This document shows positions 14,191-20,408 of a DNA stretch of 24,262 nt, one piece after another (the first letter of the stretch is position 1; the number at the start of each line of letters is the position of its first letter). The position numbers were made by a program, and so were the translations under genes. Under the pieces are notes generated by a model, which saw nothing but the letters and a program-made list of their open reading frames with translations, did not search any database and was not told the origin of the DNA. Source of the stretch: CAZROT01 sp964601895 (GTDB lineage Bacteria > Pseudomonadota > Gammaproteobacteria > Enterobacterales > Enterobacteriaceae); assembly GCA_964601895.1 (NCBI GenBank), contig CAZROT010000020.1, positions 1-24,262 of the forward strand, written 5' to 3'.

Positions 14191-15896
14191 AGTATATTTA
14201 AATCAATCCAAGTATTATATCTTTTTTTAAGATTTTCGTTTGAACCTGATTTTTTCTCAATAACTGGTGATGATGGAGGCGTTACATTGTCTTTTAATAT
14301 TGGTTGTTTAAGCATAAGTTCAACAGGATCAAATGGCACATCCGATTTCTGACCGTCAAACTGAAAGAATTCACTTTTTTTATAATCAAACAATGCTTTA
14401 GGACCTTTCAGATAGTATCCATTAGGAGGCTTCATAACTTCTTGCAAATGTACGGGTGTATGATTAATATAATAATAATCCTTTCTTACACCAACAATAT
14501 AATCAGGACTCCAATTTGTAGAGCCATAAACTCTGTCTGTAAGAAAGAAAGGCAATTCCGCAAATACTTTATTTATTGCGTCAATTGCGGCTTTATCTTT
14601 GTCCTTAACAAGAGATAAATAAATGGATTCTGCAACTATAACCATATTCTGCATTGCCACATACATTTGGAGAAATATTTGTTTGCGATTAGCATCTAAT
14701 TCAATAACATTATTTTTAACAAATCCGCCACCATAATATTTCTGAAGAAAATACATAAGAGCATATTGAGGAGTACATACTTTAACATTAGAACTTGGAA
14801 AAGTTATATCAACCATTCTAAGAACATTCTGCAAATTATATGAAGGAAGTAATCTTGGTTTATTGTCAAATATTTCAATTAAGATCTTGTCGTCCTCAAC
14901 TAATATGGTTCTTGGCCGCAAGTCATCAATATATCTATTGAAATATGTTGGATCAGAATTTTTGCCACTGGCCACCGTTCTCAATGTTGATTCATAATCA
15001 TCACTTATCACATTAACGACGGCTAATTCTGGATTATTTTTTTCTAATTGAAATATTATAGAATTTTTCTCAAATTTAAGGCCAGATTTAGGTAATTCTG
15101 CAAATTGTTTGCGAATTTCATCCGATAATGTCATGGACTTTGCTAATTTACTTTTGCCATTTATTATTTCATTCATTACAGCCCACATTACTATATATGC
15201 CTGTGTTCCACCAATAACATTATTATCATAATATTTTATAGGAACTGTCCATGTTTGCATATTTTCTTTTATGTTTGCTTTTTTATCAACCTCGATTTTA
15301 TTTAAAATTGCTTTTGAATCAAAAGCTAGTGGATAAAGTTCGTTAATCATACGAAATCTCTTTTGATCTTTACGGGCGCGATTCAAAAATACTTCTAATG
15401 GAGGTTTCTCGTAAGGAGTTGACATCGCACGATGCATGTCCATACGCTGAAAATCAGGATGTACAAAACGGAGGCCATCTTTACTAGTCATAGTTGGCAT
15501 AGTCTTAAAAATATTTGCCGGAATATATGTTATATCAGCAACCCACACAAAATTTGTTCGTACTTTATATGTTGACACATGAACAGCATTAACTGCCTGA
15601 CATTCTTTAAATCCATGTTTATCCAGTAAAATTGCCAATTCACATGCATGGTCATAATGAGTGGGAGACATAAAATCATAATCTGGAACAGCATCTTCTT
15701 TGTAGATGCCTTTATGCCCTTTAGCTTTTAATGCTAAATCAATTGCCATTCCTCCATAAATAATTAGATTTTTATCGATAATAAATTTTTTCACGATTTC
15801 TAATGCTTTTTCAGTATCTTCATATCCTTGTGTATGTTTAGCAGCATAATCTTCGAATTTTTTGTCGTTATCAAAAACTTTTTCTAGATGCGTCAT
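14187..15896 (-). CDS. Poly(A) polymerase catalytic subunit (NCLDV type)
   Basis: The ATG at 15894-15896 gives 569 aa starting MTHLEKVFDN; an upstream ATG would add 21 residues of AT-rich spacer translation. The nucleotidyltransferase core is clear: L-I-I-Y-G-G-M-A-I-D (44-53), then P-D72-Y-D74-F (71-75) as the first two metal ligands, and V-A-D121-I-T-Y-I-P as the third. V-N-A-V-H-V-S-T-Y-K-V-R precedes it, as in Mimivirus-type poly(A) polymerases. The large C-terminal part (S-S-N-V-K-V-C-T-P-Q-Y-A-L-M-Y and following) matches the family's helical region. It adds 3' tails to viral mRNAs and is a core gene of many giant viruses. No AAAATTGA box upstream. Confidence 0.92.
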   Translation of the reverse strand: MTHLEKVFDNDKKFEDYAAKHTQGYEDTEKALEIVKKFIIDKNLIIYGGMAIDLALKAKGHKGIYKEDAVPDYDFMSPTHYDHACELAILLDKHGFKECQAVNAVHVSTYKVRTNFVWVADITYIPANIFKTMPTMTSKDGLRFVHPDFQRMDMHRAMSTPYEKPPLEVFLNRARKDQKRFRMINELYPLAFDSKAILNKIEVDKKANIKENMQTWTVPIKYYDNNVIGGTQAYIVMWAVMNEIINGKSKLAKSMTLSDEIRKQFAELPKSGLKFEKNSIIFQLEKNNPELAVVNVISDDYESTLRTVASGKNSDPTYFNRYIDDLRPRTILVEDDKILIEIFDNKPRLLPSYNLQNVLRMVDITFPSSNVKVCTPQYALMYFLQKYYGGGFVKNNVIELDANRKQIFLQMYVAMQNMVIVAESIYLSLVKDKDKAAIDAINKVFAELPFFLTDRVYGSTNWSPDYIVGVRKDYYYINHTPVHLQEVMKPPNGYYLKGPKALFDYKKSEFFQFDGQKSDVPFDPVELMLKQPILKDNVTPPSSPVIEKKSGSNENLKKRYNTWIDLNIL

Positions 15897-15955
15897 TTTT
15901 ATAGGGTATATTTCGTGAATTATAATATACTTTAATATGCTTTTACAAAAAAAAA

Positions 15956-16351
15956 TCATAAGATGCCCGATGTTTGTTGAGTATGATTATCAACTAATGA
16001 TATATTTTTTGAAATATGCTGAACCAGTAAATTTTTTAGACGAACACCACCCAAGGGCACATTTTGTTTGTATACGGGTTTTACATCTGGAGTATTTATA
16101 AAATAAGTCATCATTTTAGCATATTTGCTAGATATATTTAGTATTGGCGGCAATTTATAACGTCTACACTTTCCTAGCGTATGTACTGGGCCACCAATGA
16201 ACAATTGTCTAAAATTTCTAGCATTCACATAATAAGGCACATCGAATTTATCACGTAAATTATGAAGAATTTCCATATCTTCTATATAATGATGTATATA
16301 AGTAACATTAGGCAAATAGCGTTTGAACCCAAAACATATTTGTGGCTCCAT
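15956..16351 (-). CDS. Hypothetical protein, 131 aa, upstream of poly(A) polymerase
   Basis: Not recognised. I chose the ATG at 16349-16351 (MEPQICFGFKRYLPN): in-frame codons upstream merely translate a duplicated regulatory segment. The protein is basic with scattered aromatics (YIHHYIEDMEILHNL, then YYVNARNFRQLFIGG) and has no transmembrane helix or zinc motif. It lies 60 nt upstream of poly(A) polymerase on the same strand, so co-expression is possible. An AAAATTTGA box is 25 nt before the ATG. Confidence 0.72.
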   Translation of the reverse strand: MEPQICFGFKRYLPNVTYIHHYIEDMEILHNLRDKFDVPYYVNARNFRQLFIGGPVHTLGKCRRYKLPPILNISSKYAKMMTYFINTPDVKPVYKQNVPLGGVRLKNLLVQHISKNISLVDNHTQQTSGIL

Positions 16352-16367
16352 TATGGTGATAATTTGA

Positions 16368-16444
16368 GAAATCCTATCAAATTTTATAAAAATACAAAAA
16401 AGGTATGACACCTTATCATTGTTATTTCTTTAAATCATAATTCG
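16368..16444. repeat. 77-bp duplicated intergenic segment, copy 1
   Basis: Matches 18055-18131 at 75 of 77 positions by eye, in direct orientation, 1687 bp apart. It begins GAAATC, contains TATCAAATTTTATAAAAA and AGGTATGACAC, and ends CATAATTCG. It forms the divergent spacer between the 131-aa gene and the 369-aa gene and includes the AAAATTTGA box on the minus strand. Confidence 0.9.
16377..16385 (-). promoter_or_regulatory. AAAATTTGA box inside the duplicated segment
   Basis: TCAAATTTT on the plus strand, 25 nt upstream of the ATG at 16351. The identical box recurs in copy 2 of the segment (18064-18072), where no clear minus-strand gene follows. Confidence 0.45.
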
Positions 16445-16491
16445 AGAATTTTAAATTTTGAAAATAAATCACTGTATTATACCAAATAAAC

Positions 16492-17601
16492 ATGGAAGAC
16501 CATGTATTGCAACAATTAACGGAGATACTACGTGCATTAACTCCTACTAATCCTCAAATTGCTAATAAAATTAGAGATATTGTGAGAGAATATAAAGAAA
16601 CTCTTTCAATAGATAAAGACTTATTATCTAAGTTACAGTTTATTGCAAATGCACATCATGAGGAACTTTTGACGGGAGATCAATATGATGAACTAATTAA
16701 AAAAATTAATAATAATTCTATTATTGTTTATTTTAAATCGGCAAACGCATTTCGTGTATATGATGCATCACAAATATCTACTGACTTAACAAATCATCTA
16801 TATGCAGATTTCAAAAATAATAAAGAAATGTACGAAGTTATTCCTAATAGTCTTCCACAAAAAATTATTATTATGTGTGAAGAAGATGTGATAGAACATA
16901 TGGACATTATCAAAAACTATGTTATCGAGTTTATGAAGAAAAAAGGAGTTAAAGGCTTAACTGATTCAGATATACGCACTTTTAAAAATGATTCAGGATT
17001 TGTAGAAATAGTTATTAACAGATTCTATGCTGCAAACTATGAAGAAAGAGATAAGATAGTTTCTGGACTAATGCAATATATTGATGTTCGAGAACATAAC
17101 AGTAATGTTACTAATCAAATGGGTAGAAAGGAATTCACTCCTTTTGAACATGCAAAATTAGTGGCAATGCCTAATTGCAAAAAACAATTAAATGGAGAAA
17201 ATTTCGTATTGGCAGAAGCTCTAATAAGAAACATAGATGACTGTAAACACCTAACTACAGGCAATGTATATCATATTAATATTGGAACTTTAAATGTTTC
17301 AGATACTGTAAATATGGTAAAAAACATACATCCTACAATTCCCACAAAAGAAATTGGGGATTTTGGTCAATATATAAAAGATAATCGGCCAGACTGGTAT
17401 ATTCCAAAAAAATTAATGGATAAGGAAGCAGTCAGAAACAAATATATTGAACAGTATGGAGACATTTCGAATAAAGTATTTCACGATACATTTGTTGGAA
17501 AACTTTTTAAAAAAACCGTTCGACAAATGGAATCTCGGGTGAGAACTACTAAAATATTATTGTTTGATTATGATGAAATTTTAAATTTAGATGGATACTA
17601 A
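16492..17601 (+). CDS. Hypothetical protein, 369 aa
   Basis: Not recognised. The N-terminal 60 residues look helical, with heptad-like leucines and isoleucines (LQQLTEILRAL). The middle has alternating hydrophobic strands (SIIVYFKSANAFRVYD; KIIIMCEEDVIEH), and the C-terminal third is basic with GDFGQYIKDNRPDWYIPKK then V-G-K-L-F-K-K-T-V-R-Q. No signal peptide, membrane helix or cysteine cluster. It is preceded by copy 1 of the 77-bp duplicated segment and an AAATTTTGA sequence at 16453-16461. The basic C-terminus could bind nucleic acid (inference, weak). Confidence 0.78.
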   Translation: MEDHVLQQLTEILRALTPTNPQIANKIRDIVREYKETLSIDKDLLSKLQFIANAHHEELLTGDQYDELIKKINNNSIIVYFKSANAFRVYDASQISTDLTNHLYADFKNNKEMYEVIPNSLPQKIIIMCEEDVIEHMDIIKNYVIEFMKKKGVKGLTDSDIRTFKNDSGFVEIVINRFYAANYEERDKIVSGLMQYIDVREHNSNVTNQMGRKEFTPFEHAKLVAMPNCKKQLNGENFVLAEALIRNIDDCKHLTTGNVYHINIGTLNVSDTVNMVKNIHPTIPTKEIGDFGQYIKDNRPDWYIPKKLMDKEAVRNKYIEQYGDISNKVFHDTFVGKLFKKTVRQMESRVRTTKILLFDYDEILNLDGY

Positions 17602-17630
17602 TTTTCATTTGGCATTTTTTATATTAATAT

Positions 17631-17660
17631 CAAAGGCAAAGGCAAAGGCAAAGGCAAAGG
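17631..17660 (+). repeat. CAAAGG hexamer microsatellite, five units
   Basis: Five perfect CAAAGG units followed by a degenerate tail CAACAAAGGTAACAGGGGCA. A related CAAAGGCAAC occurs near 17747, beyond the inverted repeat TTGCCCCT. Confidence 0.9.
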
Positions 17661-18054
17661 CAACAAAGGTAACAGGGGCAAGTCATTCTATATAAGTATT
17701 TCAGCTATGACTGGTTCTTAGTATTTGTCGTTGCCCCTATAAAAGTCAAAGGCAACAGTTACCACCCAGGCAACAACAAATACTATGTTTATTTTTTATA
17801 TTAATAGTCATTTTTATATGTACTTTATATATTATATGTTTTTATAGAGGCAACTACATTTTTAAATTTATTATTTTTATGTAATAAGCTAATATATTAA
17901 TTTACCAGAGCAATGTGTAAAAAGCTGATTTGAAAGTTGTAAATATGTACAAAAATATATATATATATTATAAACCCAGATAGAGCCTTCCGACCATAAA
18001 AACCAACCATATTTAAGAAAAATAGATAGCACCATTTTTTCTTTTAGTGATTCC

Positions 18055-18131
18055 GAAATCTTATCAAATTTTATAAAAATACAAAAAAGGTATGACACAT
18101 TATCATTGTTATTTCTTTAAATCATAATTCG
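18055..18131. repeat. 77-bp duplicated intergenic segment, copy 2
   Basis: Direct copy of 16368-16444 with two substitutions. It lies 24 nt before the zinc-finger gene's ATG. After a short divergent stretch, similarity resumes as AAATTTTGAAAAT in both loci, so the copied unit reaches almost to the start codons. Confidence 0.9.
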
Positions 18132-18155
18132 CACAATTAATTAAAAATTTTGAAA

Positions 18156-18671
18156 ATGTTATACGAAAATATCCATGGCAAAATGTTCAAACCACAAAAT
18201 ATATCCGAATGGATGATGACATCCGTAATAGTTCGCGATATTGACAATCAACAATTAAAACAAGAAAACAAAAGACTAACACAAAAAATAAAACGATGTA
18301 TTTGTAAAGATTGTGATATGGCTTTAGAACATCCACTAAGAACTTTAAGGTGTAAGAATTGCGGATATGCTTACTGCCAAAAACATTTTGTTAACATGAT
18401 TCATATACGTGACCTGGATTATTGTAGAGAATGTGCAAGCATATTATGCGACACATGTCAACGCGAAGGAGGAGTATTCAAATGTAAATGTGGAAAAACT
18501 ATATGCTCAATTTGTGCCCAACCTCCTTTTGATATTAGCCCTCATTATATATTACCTTTCTGCGCAAATTCCGATACTTGTTATGATAAAACTATATATA
18601 ATCCCATGACATTACACGACGTAGTGCTGGAAGATTCAGATGATGGCTTTGACGCAGAGGACATTCTGTAA
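18156..18671 (+). CDS. Multi-zinc-finger protein, 171 aa
   Basis: Starts at the ATG 18156-18158. A short coiled-coil-like segment (NQQLKQENKRLTQKIK, 31-46) precedes a dense cysteine array from C48 to about residue 145: C-I-C-x2-C, C66-x2-C69-x4-C74, Y-C-R-E-C, L-C-D-T-C, F-K-C-K-C-G-K-T-I-C-S-I-C and later single Cys. The spacing fits several tandem treble-clef or B-box/RING-like modules, without enough match to name one. The tail is strongly acidic (EDSDDGFDAEDIL). Such proteins often mediate protein interaction or ubiquitin transfer; an E2 gene lies elsewhere in the window, but a link is speculation. Its upstream region is copy 2 of the 77-bp duplication. Confidence 0.8.
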   Translation: MLYENIHGKMFKPQNISEWMMTSVIVRDIDNQQLKQENKRLTQKIKRCICKDCDMALEHPLRTLRCKNCGYAYCQKHFVNMIHIRDLDYCRECASILCDTCQREGGVFKCKCGKTICSICAQPPFDISPHYILPFCANSDTCYDKTIYNPMTLHDVVLEDSDDGFDAEDIL

Positions 18672-18682
18672 AATATCATACA

Positions 18683-18690
18683 AAAATTGA
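18683..18690 (+). promoter_or_regulatory. AAAATTGA box upstream of inositol polyphosphate kinase
   Basis: Exact box followed by TTTTTTC, but 97 nt before the ATG at 18788, further than elsewhere in the window, so its link to that gene is uncertain. Confidence 0.4.
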
Positions 18691-18712
18691 TTTTTTCATA
18701 TCCATAAAACTT

Positions 18713-18732
18713 TCGATTTGCAAAAAAATCGA
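18713..18732. terminator. Hairpin TCGATTT-gcaaaa-AAATCGA
   Basis: Perfect 7-bp stem with a 6-nt loop, 41 nt after the stop of the zinc-finger gene. Confidence 0.5.
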
Positions 18733-18787
18733 GGAAAATATATCTCTTTGAGCCGAGCCACCGCAGCTTTTTGTATACAAAAGCATA

Positions 18788-19543
18788 ATGGACTTTCCAC
18801 AAGCAGGCGGTCATGGACTCATGGTGACTTCCCAAAAAACCATTGTTGTAAAACCAACAAGACCGTCAGAAGTCTGGTTTTACATTAATGCGCCACCAGT
18901 TTTGAGACCTTTTATGCCTAAATTTTATATGGCATGCCCACTTATTTATGCAGGCGCTATGTTCACGCCAGAAAAGATACGGAAAATTACACAAAAAATG
19001 TACACAGATGTTGTCATCATGGAAAGTTTAAATGCAACAAATGATGAATTCGCACTTGATGTCAAAATAGGAAGCATTCACTGGACAAAAAACACACCCC
19101 CAGAAATTATTGAAGCACATATCAAACGCAATGAAAAGTCCCTCACAAAAACACATGGATTTAGACTAGATGGAGCTTTTCAAAACGGAGGATATGCTCT
19201 CTCAAAAGAAGACTGCCGCAATTTTGACATCGATCAACTTAACAGTGCATTTATGTGCATATCTGATGCCACTAAAATTCTCCTCATCAGTTGGATCAAT
19301 AACTTAATTTCTGTTTTACAACATGTTCAACTTGCTATTTATGGTCCATCAATTCTTATTTCTGGAACAAATAAACAACCTAAATTCACCTTGATTGATT
19401 TTGCAATACACGATCCTACAACAAATCCTGATCTGATCGAAGGATTAAAGTCGTTCCAGAAGTTTTTATATGCACACATTGACTTCTGTAAAAAAATCGA
19501 AATATCCATTTTTGATTTTGATTCTGATGAATTATCAATGTAG
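18788..19543 (+). CDS. Inositol polyphosphate kinase (IPK family)
   Basis: The 251-aa protein shows the IPK blocks in order. Q-A-G-G-H9-G is the N-terminal glycine loop; I-V-V-K22-P with a later E28-x-x-F-Y is the lysine-plus-E-x-x-F-Y element. E-F-A-L-D91-V-K93-I-G95 is the family's P-x-x-x-D-x-K-x-G inositol-binding motif. K-T-H-G-F-R-L-D-G matches the conserved S-x-T-x-G-F-R segment, G-P-S188-I-L-I the S-S-L-L motif, and T-L-I-D204-F-A the I-D-F metal-binding motif. Such enzymes phosphorylate InsP3-InsP6 with ATP. The length is near the minimal catalytic domain. All key residues are present, so activity is plausible. The first motif proline is replaced by phenylalanine or alanine. Confidence 0.85.
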   Translation: MDFPQAGGHGLMVTSQKTIVVKPTRPSEVWFYINAPPVLRPFMPKFYMACPLIYAGAMFTPEKIRKITQKMYTDVVIMESLNATNDEFALDVKIGSIHWTKNTPPEIIEAHIKRNEKSLTKTHGFRLDGAFQNGGYALSKEDCRNFDIDQLNSAFMCISDATKILLISWINNLISVLQHVQLAIYGPSILISGTNKQPKFTLIDFAIHDPTTNPDLIEGLKSFQKFLYAHIDFCKKIEISIFDFDSDELSM

Positions 19544-19544
19544 T

Positions 19545-19575
19545 TTTTTTAAAAAATTTTTAAAATTTTAAAAAA
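19545..19575. terminator. 10-bp A/T inverted repeat after the IPK gene
   Basis: TTTTTTAAAA (19545-19554) and TTTTAAAAAA (19566-19575) are perfect reverse complements separated by 11 nt, immediately after the stop codon. Confidence 0.45.
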
Positions 19576-19605
19576 TGATAATATTCTGGATAATATACCT
19601 TTAAC

Positions 19606-20073
19606 ATGACCGAGTACAAAAATAAACGGGATACATTTTTATTACGACTGCAGGTTCAAAAAGCAGTGCTATTGCCTAAACCTATTATTTTAACAGCCAA
19701 TCCTGTACCCACTTATGCCCAAGTAGTAAAAAACATCAACCCTTCCAGCAATGTGTTCAACAATATTATTGGATTGTCAATGTGGATTCCAGATTTTAAA
19801 GAAGTGGTTTTCGAACTTTTAGAAGCTTATAAATTTGAAGTGTGCTCCGCCTTTCCACAACTTATACAAAAATGGAAAAAATATGATGCTGTGCGACCCG
19901 TAGATTTATCAGCATTCCTTAACCGCACAGAACCAAAAATTAACAAATTACCTTTTTACAAAGCAGCCTTCGAATATTTAGATAATCTACATTTAGCAGA
20001 ATTTCTGGCTGAGGCCATTGCAAATGGCGAATTAGATGAAAACTTTTTGACCAGTCTAGAAAATGCTGTATAA
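19606..20073 (+). CDS. Hypothetical protein, 155 aa
   Basis: Not recognised. The N-terminal half has a proline-rich strand region (LLPKPIILTANPVPTYAQVV), the rest appears helical (FKEVVFELLEAYKFEV; AAFEYLDNLHLAEFLAEAI) and ends acidic. No zinc, signal or membrane features. It follows the inositol polyphosphate kinase on the same strand with a 62-nt spacer holding an A/T inverted repeat, and is convergent with the nuclease/zinc-ribbon locus. Confidence 0.75.
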   Translation: MTEYKNKRDTFLLRLQVQKAVLLPKPIILTANPVPTYAQVVKNINPSSNVFNNIIGLSMWIPDFKEVVFELLEAYKFEVCSAFPQLIQKWKKYDAVRPVDLSAFLNRTEPKINKLPFYKAAFEYLDNLHLAEFLAEAIANGELDENFLTSLENAV

Positions 20074-20077
20074 ATGG

Positions 20078-20093
20078 ATTTTATTTATAAAAT
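20078..20093. terminator. Hairpin ATTTTAT-TT-ATAAAAT
   Basis: Perfect 7-bp stem with a 2-nt loop, 4 nt after the stop of the 155-aa gene, in a convergent spacer. Confidence 0.45.
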
Positions 20094-20132
20094 AAGGGCA
20101 AAAAAACATGATGTACATATTTTTTTGAATCC

Positions 20133-20408
20133 TCACATTGGATAAGGGCCATTACGCTTACATCGATTACACATTTGACTACAAGGATTGCACTCGGTAC
20201 CACAATAACAACAAGTACCTTCAAACCATTTATTTAATTGATATGCATAAATCAACTCTTCGCTAGGCTCATTCGTAGATTTCAACTGAGATTTCTTCTT
20301 CTGGCTCGGAAGCAATTTCGTCTCTCGGTCTCTTTTTTGCGATTTCGATTCCTTTTTCAAGTTCGTTTCCTCGCTCCAACATTGGTCGCTTGATGTTGAC
20401 AAAGCCAT
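20133..20408 (-). CDS. Zinc-ribbon ORF overlapping the 3' end of the nuclease gene
   Basis: From the ATG at 20406-20408 this frame encodes 91 aa. Its first half overlaps the nuclease gene in a different frame (20269-20408) and is low-complexity, rich in K, S, Q and E. Past the nuclease stop it encodes E-E-L-I-Y-A-Y-Q-L-N-K-W-F-E-G then a compact ribbon C-x2-C-x3-C-x2-C-x3-C-x2-C (in TCCYCGTECNPCSQMC then NRCKRNG). The ribbon looks genuine. It may be a separate overlapping gene, or the C-terminal domain of the nuclease reached by a +1 frame change, for example at the A6 run (T6 on the plus strand, 20333-20338). Confidence 0.55.
   Translation of the reverse strand: MALSTSSDQCWSEETNLKKESKSQKRDRETKLLPSQKKKSQLKSTNEPSEELIYAYQLNKWFEGTCCYCGTECNPCSQMCNRCKRNGPYPM

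Larger units (their letters stand above)
17602..18155. other. Long intergenic region with repeats, no convincing gene
   Basis: About 550 bp, unusually long for this window. It holds five CAAAGG units, an 8-bp inverted repeat (17674-17681 with 17731-17738), two copies of ATTTTTTATATTAATA (near 17614 and 17788), a short TA run near 17957-17968, and copy 2 of the 77-bp duplicated segment. A minus-strand frame at 17889-18035 (47 aa from its ATG) shows no family features and I do not call it a gene. Confidence 0.7.

Noticed and set aside
17889..18098. Minus-strand ORF starting MSYLFCIFIKFDKIS
   Set aside because: Its start merely translates the duplicated 77-bp regulatory segment (the same peptide appears before the gene at 16351). 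The remainder crosses a TA run and resembles no protein.
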